NCBI RefSeq assembly: GCF_016861975.1
Contig: NZ_BOMB01000025.1
Location: 1 to 64,000 of the forward strand
DNA length: 64,000 bases
Direction of reading: 5' to 3'
Source: Actinocatenispora rupis
Lineage (GTDB): Bacteria > Actinomycetota > Actinomycetes > Mycobacteriales > Micromonosporaceae
A model generated the notes under the pieces. The model did not search any database and was not told the origin of the DNA. It worked only from the letters and a program-made list of their open reading frames with translations. Position numbers and translations under genes: made by a program. Shown here piece by piece: positions 35,867 to 44,349 of this stretch (positions within the stretch are counted from its first letter, which is position 1; every line of letters begins with the position of its first letter).

Positions 35867-36246
35867 GCCTCGACGGTATGGCCCCGCGTACGACACGCCC
35901 ATGCGGCGTGCCGGCCAAGCACGGGTGGGGCCAGCCCCAGTACGCGCGCCTGCGGTCGGTACGCGTGGCCCACGCCACTCGGCGGCGGATTGTGGGGTTT
36001 GGAACCTGGGGCCGGAAACCTGCCGTACGAGGCCCCGCCGTTCGCGGTGTTCGTGACGGCCGTGTCACCGATTGTCAAGATCGCGATTTGTGCGTGCGTT
36101 CACAAACGCATACGCTGACCACACGGCGCGGCTCCTACCACACCGGGCAGACCGGCGTACGAGCCAGTCCGACGACCCGCCTGACCTGCAAGATCATTGG
36201 CTGGCTCGTGGGCGGGTGCCGAAGATATCGTCGTTTCGAGAGTCAG
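35867..36246. other. Divergent control region between the kinase gene and rex
   Basis: 380 bases without a gene. The right half contains the Rex operator and a matching promoter, followed by a leader of about 125 bases before rex. I see no other structure; the left third may hold the kinase promoter. Confidence 0.6.
36088..36116 (+). promoter_or_regulatory. Rex operator overlapping the rex-hem promoter
   Basis: TTGTGCGTGCGTTCACAA at 36088-36105 matches the actinobacterial Rex operator (TTGTGAANNNNTTCACAA) except at two positions. Its first hexamer TTGTGC also fits a -35 box, and TACGCT at 36111-36116 a -10 box at the standard 17-bp spacing. Rex bound here would cover the -35 region, so the operon should be repressed at low NADH/NAD+ and released when NADH accumulates. 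Confidence 0.88.
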
Positions 36247-36972
36247 ATGAGTCAGCAGCGAACCGACAGCTCGGCGAGCCCGGCGTTCCCGGATCTCCCA
36301 GAGGCCACCGTCGCCCGCCTCCCCGAGTACCTGCGCGCCCTGCACACGCTTGCCGAGCAGGGCCACGACACGGTGTCCAGCGAAGGGCTGGCCGCCGCCG
36401 CCGGGGTGAACTCGGCCAAGCTGCGCAAGGACCTCTCCCACCTCGGGTCGTACGGCACGCGTGGCGTCGGGTACGACGTGGCCCTGCTGATCACCCAGAT
36501 CGAGGCGGTCCTCGGACTGTCCCAGCACCGTACGGTCGCGCTGGTCGGCATCGGTAACCTCGGTCACGCGCTCGCCGGGTACGGCGGGTTCGCCAGCCGT
36601 GGGTTCTCCGTCGCCGCGCTGTTCGACGCCGAACGCGCGCAGGTCGGCGAGCGGATCGGCGACCTGGTGGTCCGGCACATCGACGAGCTGGCCGAGGTCG
36701 TCGCCGCCGAGGGCATCTCGATCGGCGTGATCACCACCCCGGTGCATGCCGCGCAGCACGTCGCCGACCGGTTGGTCGCCGCCGGCGTCACCAGCATCCT
36801 GAACTTCGCGCCCTGCGTCCTCGCCGTACCGCCCGGGGTGGACGTCCGCAAGGTGGACCTGGCGGTGGAGATGCAGATCCTGTCGTTCCACGAGCACCGC
36901 AAGGCGCTCACGGCACTGCCCGTCCCGCGGCCAGCACCCAACGGCCGGGCAGGGGAGGCGATCGGCACGTGA
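36247..36972 (+). CDS. rex: Redox-sensing transcriptional repressor Rex
   Basis: 241 residues from ATG 36247. N-terminal winged helix (TVSSEGLAAAAGVNSAKLRKDL, then LGSYGTRGVGY) binds the operator; the C-terminal Rossmann domain has GIGNLGHALAGY for NADH/NAD+. In Streptomyces Rex represses respiratory genes and its own rex-hemACD operon, and the same order is seen here. The stop overlaps the hemA GTG by four bases. The open frame upstream to 35878 crosses the operator and is not part of the gene. Confidence 0.97.
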   Translation: MSQQRTDSSASPAFPDLPEATVARLPEYLRALHTLAEQGHDTVSSEGLAAAAGVNSAKLRKDLSHLGSYGTRGVGYDVALLITQIEAVLGLSQHRTVALVGIGNLGHALAGYGGFASRGFSVAALFDAERAQVGERIGDLVVRHIDELAEVVAAEGISIGVITTPVHAAQHVADRLVAAGVTSILNFAPCVLAVPPGVDVRKVDLAVEMQILSFHEHRKALTALPVPRPAPNGRAGEAIGT

Positions 36973-38339
36973 ACCTGCTCGTCGTCGGCATGTCGCACCG
37001 GACCGCACCGGTCGACCTGCTGGAGAAGCTGGCCGTACCGGGGGGCGAACTCCCGGACCTGCTGCACCGGCTGCTGGCCCGGCCGTACCTGTCGGAGGCC
37101 GTGGTGCTGTCCACCTGCAACCGCGTCGAGGTGTACGCGGCGGTCTCCGCGTTCCACGGCGCGCTGGCGGACATCGGCGGCGAGCTGGCCGCCCGCTCCG
37201 GGTACGACGTGGCCGCCCTGGCCGAGCACCTGTACGTGCACTACGACGACGAGGCCGTCCGGCACACGTTCCGGGTGGCGGCCGGGCTCGACTCGATGGT
37301 GGTCGGCGAGGCGCAGATCCTCGGGCAGCTGCGCGACGCGTACACGGTGGCGCGGGACGCGGAGGCGCCGGGCCGGCTGCTGCACGAGCTGCTCCAGCAG
37401 GCGCTGCGGGTCGGCAAGCGGGTGCACAGCGAGACCGGCATCGACCGGGCCGGGCAGAACGTCGTGACCGCCGCGCTCGACCTCGGCGCCCGGCAGGTCG
37501 GCGGCGCCGCCCCGGCCTGGCTCGCCGAGAAGAACGCGCTGGTCGTCGGCGCGGGCGCGATGGGCGCGCTGTCCGCCGCGACGCTGAGCCGGCACGGCGT
37601 GGCCGACCTGGTGATCGCGAACCGCGGGGTGGACCGCGCGGCGCGGGTCGCCACCAACCACGGCGGCCGCCCGACCGGGCTGTCCGACCTGGTCGGCGAG
37701 CTGGCCGCGGCCGACCTGGTGGTCTCCGCGACCGCCTCGCACGGGCACGTACTGACCGCCGACCTGGTGGCCGCGGCGACCGCGGAGCGCGCCGGGCGTC
37801 CGCTGCTGGTGCTCGACCTGGCCGTACCGCGGGACGTCGAGGCCGGGGTGGCCGAGCTGCCCGGTGTGGTCGTGGTGGACATCGAACAGCTCGGTTCGTC
37901 GTTGGACCCGTCGGGCGGTACCGGCCCGGCGCCGTTCGCGGCCGAGGGCTCGGTACCTGCCGCGGAGCGGATCGTCGCCGACGAGCTGGACACCTTCCTC
38001 GGCTTCCTGCGCAGTGCGAACGTGGCGCCCACGGTCGCCGCGCTGCGGGGCCGGGCGGAGGACGTGGTCAGCGTCGAGCTGCGCCGGCTGGCGCAGCGCC
38101 GGCCGGAGCTGACCGACGCGCAGCGCGCCGACATAGCCCGAACCGTGCACCGGGTGGTACAACGCCTGTTGCACCAACCGACCGTACGGGTGCGTGAGCT
38201 GGCGGCGGAGCCGGGCGGTGACCGGTACGCGGCGGTGCTGCGCGAGCTGTTCGGCCTGGACGTCGCCGAGGGGGCGGCGGCCGAGGCGATCCGGGTGGCG
38301 CCCACCGAGAACACGCCGACCGAAGGCAGGGAGAAGTGA
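36969..38339 (+). CDS. hemA: Glutamyl-tRNA reductase
   Basis: 456 residues starting MNLLVVGMSHRTAPVDLLEKL. The catalytic Cys50 lies in LSTCNRVEVY. A Rossmann domain (ALVVGAGAMGALSA) for NADPH and a C-terminal dimerisation helix follow. It reduces glutamyl-tRNA to glutamate-1-semialdehyde, the first committed step of C5 haem synthesis; its partner HemL is encoded at 56401. Start and stop are coupled to neighbours by GTGA overlaps. Confidence 0.98.
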   Translation: MNLLVVGMSHRTAPVDLLEKLAVPGGELPDLLHRLLARPYLSEAVVLSTCNRVEVYAAVSAFHGALADIGGELAARSGYDVAALAEHLYVHYDDEAVRHTFRVAAGLDSMVVGEAQILGQLRDAYTVARDAEAPGRLLHELLQQALRVGKRVHSETGIDRAGQNVVTAALDLGARQVGGAAPAWLAEKNALVVGAGAMGALSAATLSRHGVADLVIANRGVDRAARVATNHGGRPTGLSDLVGELAAADLVVSATASHGHVLTADLVAAATAERAGRPLLVLDLAVPRDVEAGVAELPGVVVVDIEQLGSSLDPSGGTGPAPFAAEGSVPAAERIVADELDTFLGFLRSANVAPTVAALRGRAEDVVSVELRRLAQRRPELTDAQRADIARTVHRVVQRLLHQPTVRVRELAAEPGGDRYAAVLRELFGLDVAEGAAAEAIRVAPTENTPTEGREK

Positions 38340-39259
38340 CCGCCACTATGGCCCGACCGGTACGTCTGGGCACCCGCGGCAGCAAGCTCGCCGTGGCCCA
38401 GTCCGGTACCGTCGCCGACGCGCTGCGCTCGGTCATCGACCGGCCGGTGGAGCTGATCGAGGTCGTCACGCCGGGCGACCGGTCCAGCGCGCCGGTGCGG
38501 CGGCTCGGCGTGGGTGTGTTCGTGTCCGCGTTGCGCGACGCGTTGGCCGCGGGCGAGATCGACGTGGCCGTGCACTCGTACAAGGACCTGCCGACGGCGC
38601 CGGCCGAGGGCCTGACGATCGCCGCCGTACCGCCGCGGGCCGACGCCCGGGACGTGCTCGTCTCCGCGAGCGGGCTGCCGTTGGCGGAGCTGCCGGCCGG
38701 CGCCCGCGTCGGCACCGGCGCGCCGCGGCGGATGGCCCAGCTCAACGCGCTCGGCGCCGACCTGACCTGCGTACCGATCCGCGGCAACGTGGACACCCGG
38801 CTGCGCAAGCTGACCGCCGGTGAGCTGGACGCCGTCGTCCTCGCCGCCGCCGGTCTGCAACGCCTCGGCCGCATCGCCGAGGCCACCGAGTTTCTCGACC
38901 CCGACCTGGTACTCCCGGCTCCGGCGCAGGGCGCGCTGGCCGTCGAGTGCCGTACCACCGACGCCGAGCTGGTCTCGGCGCTCGCCACGCTGGACGATGC
39001 GTCGACCCGCGCGGCGGTACGTGCCGAACGTGCCCTGCTCGCGGCCCTGGAGGCCGGTTGCAGCGCGCCCGTCGGCGGGTACGCGACGGTGGCGGACGGG
39101 GCAGTTTTCCTGCGCGGTGCCGTGGCCACGGTCGACGGGAGCACGTCGATCCGCCGCTCCGGTACCGGAACGCTCGCCGACGCCGAGTCGGTCGGCCGGC
39201 GGCTTGCCGCCGAGCTGCTCGACGCTGGCGCTGATTCCCTGTTGGAGAGTGCACGATGA
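38336..39259 (+). CDS. hemC: Hydroxymethylbilane synthase (porphobilinogen deaminase)
   Basis: 307 residues. Typical N-terminus LGTRGSKLAVAQS, substrate loop HSYKDLPT, and the dipyrromethane-binding Cys242 in EAGCSAPVGGYA. It polymerises four porphobilinogens into hydroxymethylbilane. GTG 38336 overlaps the hemA stop; the ATG at 38348 (MARPVRLGTRGS) is a possible alternative start. Confidence 0.98.
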   Translation: MTATMARPVRLGTRGSKLAVAQSGTVADALRSVIDRPVELIEVVTPGDRSSAPVRRLGVGVFVSALRDALAAGEIDVAVHSYKDLPTAPAEGLTIAAVPPRADARDVLVSASGLPLAELPAGARVGTGAPRRMAQLNALGADLTCVPIRGNVDTRLRKLTAGELDAVVLAAAGLQRLGRIAEATEFLDPDLVLPAPAQGALAVECRTTDAELVSALATLDDASTRAAVRAERALLAALEAGCSAPVGGYATVADGAVFLRGAVATVDGSTSIRRSGTGTLADAESVGRRLAAELLDAGADSLLESAR

Positions 39260-40845
39260 CCCGCGCGCGTAAGTCCGTCGGCCGCATCACCGTGGTGGGG
39301 GCCGGTCCCGGCGACCCGGGGCTGCTCACCCGGCGTGCCGTCGAGGCGGTGGCCGCCGCCGACCACGTGGTCTACGACCGGTCGGTGCCCGAGGTGTTGC
39401 TGACCGCGGTTCTCGCGGAGGCCGGCGAGCAGTTGGAGCGCAGCCCCGCGGAGGGCGCGCCCGGCGACATCGCCAAGGTGCTGCTGTCCGCGGCCCGGTC
39501 GGGCCTGTCGGCGGTACGCCTGGTGGCCGGCGACCCGTACGGGCACGACTCGGTGGTGAAGGAGATCCAGGCGATCTCCCGGACCAACGTGCCGTTCGAG
39601 GTGGTGCCCGGGGTGAGCCACGCCTCGGCGGTGTCGAGCTACGCGGGCATGCCGCCCGGCCCGGTGCGTACCGAGGTGGACGCCGACGACGTGGTGAACC
39701 TGGACTTCGACGCGGTCGCCGCGGCGCTGGGCAAGGGCCCGCAGTCGTCGCTGGCGCTGACCGTCGACGCCGGCTCCCTCGCCCAGGTACGGGACGGGTT
39801 GCTCGCCGCGGGTGTCGACGGCGCCATGCCGGTCGCGGTGACGGGCGACGGCACCGGCGAGACGCAGTACACGACGTCGTCCACTGTGGACAGTTTCGTG
39901 GAGGCGGCGCTGGGCTTCGGTGGCCCGGTGGTGCTGACGCTCGGTTCCGGTGTGCCGCAGCGCGACAAGCTCGGCTGGTGGGAGAACCGCCCGCTGTACG
40001 GCTGGAAGGTCCTCGTCCCGCGGACGAAGGAGCAGGCCGGCGCGATGTCCGCCCGCCTCCGGGTGTACGGCGCGATCCCGTGCGAGGTGCCGACGATCGC
40101 CGTCGAGCCCCCGCGTACGCCGGCGCAGATGGAGCGCGCGATCAAGGGCCTCGTCGACGGCCGGTACGCGTGGATCGTGTTCACGTCGACCAACGCGGTG
40201 CGCGCCGTGTGGGAGAAGTTCGCGGAGCACGGGCTCGACGCGCGGCACTTCGGCGGCGTCAAGATCGCCTGCATCGGCGACGCGACGGCCGAGGCGGTGC
40301 GCGCGTTCGGCATCCAGCCCGAGCTGGTACCGAGCGGCGAGCAGTCGTCGGACGGGCTGCTCGCCGACTTCGCCCCGTACGACGACATCCTCGACCCGGT
40401 CGGCCGGGTGCTGCTGCCGCGCGCCGACATCGCGACCGAGACGCTGGCCGCGGGGCTGACCGAGCGCGGCTGGGAGGTCGACGACGTCACCGCGTACCGG
40501 ACGGTGCGGGCGGCGCCGCCGCCGGCCGAGATCCGCGACGCGATCAAGTCCGGCGGGTTCGACGCCGTGCTGTTCACGTCCTCCTCGACCGTACGGAACC
40601 TGGTCGGCATCGCCGGCAAGCCGCACACCCGTACGGTGGTGGCCTGCATCGGGCCGAAGACGGCCGAGACCGCCGTCGAGTTCGGCCTGCGGGTGGACGT
40701 GCAGCCCGAGCACGCGTCGATCCTCGACGAGGTCGAGGCGCTCGCGGCGTACGCGGTGGAGCTGAAGGAGAAGCTCGCGCAGATGCCGCCGAAGCAGCGC
40801 CGCGGTTCCAAGGTGCAGGGCCCCACCGCCCTCCGCTTCCGCTGA
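39256..40845 (+). CDS. hemD: Fused uroporphyrinogen-III methyltransferase-like / uroporphyrinogen-III synthase
   Basis: 529 residues, ATG overlapping the hemC stop (ATGA). Residues about 8-245 have the tetrapyrrole methylase fold with VGAGPGDPGLLT and VPGVSHASAVSSYAGMP, but the usual GDPFVFGRG loop is VAGDPYGHDSVV and the YDRLV motif is YDRSV, so methyltransferase activity is uncertain. Residues about 258-510 are uroporphyrinogen-III synthase (LVPRTKEQAG, FTSTNAVRAVWEKF, FTSSSTVRNLVG). The fusion is common in actinomycetes, where it supplies the haem and possibly the sirohaem/cobalamin branch. Confidence 0.95.
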   Translation: MTRARKSVGRITVVGAGPGDPGLLTRRAVEAVAAADHVVYDRSVPEVLLTAVLAEAGEQLERSPAEGAPGDIAKVLLSAARSGLSAVRLVAGDPYGHDSVVKEIQAISRTNVPFEVVPGVSHASAVSSYAGMPPGPVRTEVDADDVVNLDFDAVAAALGKGPQSSLALTVDAGSLAQVRDGLLAAGVDGAMPVAVTGDGTGETQYTTSSTVDSFVEAALGFGGPVVLTLGSGVPQRDKLGWWENRPLYGWKVLVPRTKEQAGAMSARLRVYGAIPCEVPTIAVEPPRTPAQMERAIKGLVDGRYAWIVFTSTNAVRAVWEKFAEHGLDARHFGGVKIACIGDATAEAVRAFGIQPELVPSGEQSSDGLLADFAPYDDILDPVGRVLLPRADIATETLAAGLTERGWEVDDVTAYRTVRAAPPPAEIRDAIKSGGFDAVLFTSSSTVRNLVGIAGKPHTRTVVACIGPKTAETAVEFGLRVDVQPEHASILDEVEALAAYAVELKEKLAQMPPKQRRGSKVQGPTALRFR

Positions 40846-40855
40846 CCGGCCCGGC

Positions 40856-40886
40856 CCGGGGCCCCCGCGACCGCTCCGGGCCCCGG
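40856..40886 (+). terminator. Hairpin in the hemD-hemB gap
   Basis: CCGGGGCCC (40856-40864) pairs with GGGCCCCGG (40878-40886) around a 13-base loop, 11 bases after hemD and about 60 before hemB. It could partly separate hemB from the Rex-controlled transcript. Confidence 0.45.
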
Positions 40887-40944
40887 CCGCCACACTCGGC
40901 CTGGACGATGTCCAGACCTCGCTGTCGATGACGTGAGGAGACCG

Positions 40945-41928
40945 ATGATGTACCCCGACGTGCGGCCCAGGCGGCTGCGTACGACGCCGGCGATGCGGCG
41001 GCTCGTGGCCGAGACCGTCGTACGGCCGGCGGACCTGATCCTGCCGCTGTTCGTCCGGGAGGGTCTGGACGAGCCGAGGCCGGTCCCGTCGATGCCCGGG
41101 GTCGTGCAGCACACCCGGGACTCGCTGCGCAAGGCGGTGACCGAGGCGGCGCACGCCGGGCTCGGCGGCGTGATGCTGTACGGGATCCCGTTGCGGAAGG
41201 ACGAGGTCGGCTCGGGCGGCACGGACCCGGACGGCATCCTCAACGTCGCGCTCCGCGACGTGGCGCACGAGGTCGGCGACGCCACCGTCATCATGTCGGA
41301 CCTGTGCCTGGACGAGTTCACCTCGCACGGCCACTGCGGTGTGCTCGCCGCGGACGGCACCGTCGACAACGACGCCACCCTCGCCCGGTACGCGGAGATG
41401 GCGGTGGTGCAGGCGGACGCCGGGGTGCACCTGGTCGGGCCGAGCGGCATGATGGACGGCCAGGTCGGCGTCGTACGGGAGGCGCTGGACGAGGCCGGCC
41501 ACACCGACGTCGGCATCCTCGCGTACGCGGCGAAGTACGCGTCGGCGTTCTTCGGGCCGTTCCGGGACGCGGTCGAGTCGTCGCTGGAGGGCGACCGCCG
41601 CACGTACCAGCAGGATCCGGCGAACCTGCACGAGGCGCTGCGCGAGGTGGAGCTGGACGTCGCCGAGGGCGCCGACCTGGTGATGGTCAAGCCGGCCCTG
41701 CCGTACCTGGACGTGGTCGCCGCGGTGCGGGCCGCCGTGCACGTGCCGGTCGCCGCCTACCAGGTCTCCGGCGAGTACGCGATGGCCGAGGCCGCGTTCG
41801 TGAACGGCTGGCTCGACCGCGACCGTACGATCCTCGAAACGCTGACGTCGATCCGCCGCGCCGGTGCCCAGCAGATCCTCACGTACTGGGCGCTTGAGGC
41901 CGCCGCACTGCTCCGCGCCGCGTACTGA
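40945..41928 (+). CDS. hemB: Delta-aminolevulinic acid dehydratase (porphobilinogen synthase)
   Basis: 327 residues from ATG 40945 (ATG 40948 also possible; GAGGAG just upstream). Active-site lysines lie in [14 protein letters not shown] and [12 protein letters not shown]. The metal-site segment reads [14 protein letters not shown]: the first and third Cys of the zinc site are kept and the middle one is Asp, so this is a mixed zinc-type site. The enzyme condenses two aminolevulinates into porphobilinogen. It is the last gene of the rex-hem cluster, 99 bases after hemD. Confidence 0.97.
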   Translation: MMYPDVRPRRLRTTPAMRRLVAETVVRPADLILPLFVREGLDEPRPVPSMPGVVQHTRDSLRKAVTEAAHAGLGGVMLYGIPLRKDEVGSGGTDPDGILNVALRDVAHEVGDATVIMSDLCLDEFTSHGHCGVLAADGTVDNDATLARYAEMAVVQADAGVHLVGPSGMMDGQVGVVREALDEAGHTDVGILAYAAKYASAFFGPFRDAVESSLEGDRRTYQQDPANLHEALREVELDVAEGADLVMVKPALPYLDVVAAVRAAVHVPVAAYQVSGEYAMAEAAFVNGWLDRDRTILETLTSIRRAGAQQILTYWALEAAALLRAAY

Positions 41929-41942
41929 CGAGGTCCGTGCCG

Positions 41943-42491
41943 TCAGGCCATCGCGGCGTGCAGTGCCGTGATCGTCTGGCGGCCGGTGGGCGTGGTGAAG
42001 TCCCGGACCATGTCGCTGACCAGGCTCGGCACCGACGTGATCCGCCCGCCCGCCGCCTCGATCTGCCGGTACGCGGCGTCTTCGGTGCGGTGGGACAGGC
42101 CGCCGCTCACGTCGGCGAGTACCTGGACGTCGAGGCCGGCGGCGAGCGCGTCGAGCGCGGTGTGCAGGACGACGATCTCGCTGGTGACGCCGCCGATCAC
42201 GAGGGTGCGCCGGTGGTGGCCGAGCATCGTCTCGCGCAGGGTCGGGTCGTCCCAGCAGGCCGGCGTACCGCGGAGGTGTGGCGCGCCGAGGTGTCGCAAC
42301 TCGCCGATGATCGCCGGGCCGCCGGGCCGTGGTGCGGCGGCGAGCGTCACGGGTACGTCGAGCAGCCCGCAGACGGTGGCGAGTGCGGTGGCGGAGCGGC
42401 GGATCGTGCCGGGGTCGTTGGTGACGCTCAGCGGCAGGATGTCCTCCTGGAGTTCGGCGAGCAGTACCTGGACGGTGGTGTGGTCGAGCAT
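41943..42491 (-). CDS. Isochorismatase/cysteine-hydrolase-fold protein lacking catalytic residues
   Basis: 182 residues from ATG 42491. The fold is recognisable: N-terminal strand VQVLLAELQEDIL, the GGVTSEIVVLHTALDALAAG segment with the family's cis-peptide region, and a C-terminal helix. In active members the N-terminal strand carries the catalytic Asp (DxQxDF) and the later segment the nucleophile Cys (TxxCVxxT). Here these positions read Glu and Ile/Val, so the classical hydrolase chemistry should be lost. It may bind a ligand or act structurally. It is divergent from a MarR gene 49 bases away. Confidence 0.78.
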   Translation of the reverse strand: MLDHTTVQVLLAELQEDILPLSVTNDPGTIRRSATALATVCGLLDVPVTLAAAPRPGGPAIIGELRHLGAPHLRGTPACWDDPTLRETMLGHHRRTLVIGGVTSEIVVLHTALDALAAGLDVQVLADVSGGLSHRTEDAAYRQIEAAGGRITSVPSLVSDMVRDFTTPTGRQTITALHAAMA

Positions 42492-42504
42492 GGTTTCCTC
42501 CGTG

Positions 42505-42527
42505 AATCGTTCACGCTGTGAATGATT
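42505..42527. promoter_or_regulatory. MarR-type operator between divergent genes
   Basis: Arms AATCGTTCAC and GTGAATGATT, separated by GCT, form a 23-bp inverted repeat with 9 of 10 matching pairs, centred in the 49-bp gap between the isochorismatase-like gene and the MarR gene. Size, symmetry and location are those of a MarR dimer site that controls both directions. Confidence 0.85.
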
Positions 42528-42540
42528 TCGCGACGGTAGC

Positions 42541-42999
42541 ATGCGGGACATGAGCGACGTCAAGGGCGCAGCGCTGTTCACCACCACGGCGTTCCGGCTC
42601 GGTACCGTCGGCGCGGTCGTCAGCGACCGGTTCGCCGCGCGCATCGCCGACCACGACGTCAAGCCCAAACACGTCGGCCTGCTCGCCGCCCTCACCACCG
42701 CGCCCGCCGCCTCGCAGCTCGACCTGGCGCGGCTCATGGGCATCGCCCCCAGCCTCGTCGTACGGCTCGCCGACCACCTGGAGGACCTCGGCGCCGTCGA
42801 ACGCGTACGGGATCCCGGCGACCGGCGGCGGCAGGCGCTCCGCCTCACCGACCGGGGCCGCGACCTGCTCGCCACCTGCGCCGACATCTCCCGGTCCCTC
42901 GACCGGGACCTGTTGGCCGGGCTGTCCGCCGCCGACCGCGCCGCGCTGCGTACCGCCCTCGCGACCGTCGCCGACAACCTCGACCTGCCCACCGGCTGA
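42541..42999 (+). CDS. MarR-family transcriptional regulator
   Basis: 152 residues (ATG 42541; ATG 42550 is an alternative). Winged-helix core KPKHVGLLAALTTAPAASQL ... LVVRLADHLEDLGAVERVRDPGDRRRQALRLTDRGRDL is typical MarR, between N- and C-terminal dimerisation helices. It probably represses itself and the divergent gene through the inverted repeat; the ligand is unknown. Confidence 0.92.
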   Translation: MRDMSDVKGAALFTTTAFRLGTVGAVVSDRFAARIADHDVKPKHVGLLAALTTAPAASQLDLARLMGIAPSLVVRLADHLEDLGAVERVRDPGDRRRQALRLTDRGRDLLATCADISRSLDRDLLAGLSAADRAALRTALATVADNLDLPTG

Positions 43000-43232
43000 C
43001 CCCGCCCCGCTCGCCCCGCGCTGCCATGACGAGCGCTTTCCGGTACGCCCGCGCAAGGAGACGCCCGGAGGCCCGCAGCATCACGTACTCCCAGGCCGTC
43101 GCGCCGGTGGAGCCGGACCAGCGACTGGTACGGGCACTGCACCCGGCGCTCGTCGTACTCCTCGGGCCGGCAACGCGGCGACGCGCCGGGCGAAGCGTCG
43201 GCGACCCTGATGTGTCGCCCGACGGGGGTGGG

Positions 43233-44243
43233 TCAGGCGGTGCGGAGGTTGCGGGGGAGTGACGTCAGCGGCGCCTCGTACTCGCACCACAGGTGGTCGG
43301 GGCGGAAGCCGAGGACCGCGTTGACCCGGAGCATCGGCTCGTCCTCGACCGCCTGCCAGGTCTGCACCTCGCGTACCTGCGGCTCGGCGGCGCGCAGGTC
43401 GGCGAGCATCCGCGCCTTCATCGCGAGGCCGAGCCCGTACCCGCGATGCGCGGGCACCACGATCGTGTCGTACTGGTCGGCGCGTTGCGGGCGGTGCGCC
43501 GGGATGACGAGTTCGGTGAGGCCGGCGACCTCGCCGCTGGCGGTGTGCAGCGCGACCGCGACGTACGGTCGGAGGCCGCGGGCCCGCAGCGTGCGCAGGC
43601 TGTCGCGGAGCCGGTCGGCCTCGAAACCCGGGTTCCATTCGACGTCGGCGACGGGGGTGTGCCGGATGACGAGCTTCGCGTCCGCGTACGACGCGAGCAG
43701 CTCGTCGGGCGGGCCACCCGGGTAGTTCTCGATGTGGTAGCCGGCGCCGATCCGGCCGGCGAGCCCGCCGATCCGGTCCCAGTCCACTGTGGACAGATCG
43801 AGCAGGCTGCTCTCCTCGACCACCGTACGGGCGAAGCCGCGCGCGGCGTAGAACTCCGCGGTGGGCGTGCCCTCGACGACCTCGGCGGTGACGGACTGCC
43901 GGTGCTGCGCGGCGGCGTGCTCGGCGGCGGTGGCCAGCAGCTCCCGCCCCACCCCGGTACGCCGGTGCGCCGGATCGGTGAACAGCTCGATGACGGCCGT
44001 GCCGCTCAGGTCGTACCCGAGGAGCAGCTCGCCGACGTACCCGACGAGTTCGCCGTCCACCTCGGCGATCCACGCGGCCCGGCGCTCGCCCGGCATCGCC
44101 ACCGACAGGTACTCCCGGAGCCGGTCGTGGCGCCACAGCGGCTCGCCGGGAAGGTCGGCGGCGAGGACCGCGTTGAACACCCGCAGCCAGGCGTCGATCT
44201 CCCGGTCCGGCGCGGTCGCCGGGTTCCACTCTCTGATCCGCAC
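43233..44243 (-). CDS. Tandem GNAT N-acetyltransferase
   Basis: 336 residues from GTG 44243 with two GNAT folds. The first (about 10-150) has the acetyl-CoA loop TDPAHRRTGVGRELL; the second (about 165-330) has VVPAHRGYGLGLAMKARML. Both pyrophosphate loops look functional, R/Q-x-x-G-x-G/A like. Double-GNAT proteins of this kind are frequent in actinomycetes and related to mycothiol synthase in layout, but the sequence is not close enough to call it that. Cytoplasmic, substrate unknown. Confidence 0.87.
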   Translation of the reverse strand: MRIREWNPATAPDREIDAWLRVFNAVLAADLPGEPLWRHDRLREYLSVAMPGERRAAWIAEVDGELVGYVGELLLGYDLSGTAVIELFTDPAHRRTGVGRELLATAAEHAAAQHRQSVTAEVVEGTPTAEFYAARGFARTVVEESSLLDLSTVDWDRIGGLAGRIGAGYHIENYPGGPPDELLASYADAKLVIRHTPVADVEWNPGFEADRLRDSLRTLRARGLRPYVAVALHTASGEVAGLTELVIPAHRPQRADQYDTIVVPAHRGYGLGLAMKARMLADLRAAEPQVREVQTWQAVEDEPMLRVNAVLGFRPDHLWCEYEAPLTSLPRNLRTA

Positions 44244-44349
44244 CAGTCCTGCCTACCCGTTCGTCGAGGGCCGGTGCGAGAGGGAACGCATTCCTCGGGC
44301 TACCGGGGCTATTCGGACATTATGCCACGAATCGCAGGCTCGTGGCGGC

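Noticed and set aside
43000-43232. Possible small ORF between the MarR and GNAT genes
   Set aside because: The 78-codon plus-strand frame runs into the opposite GNAT gene and lacks a ribosome site.
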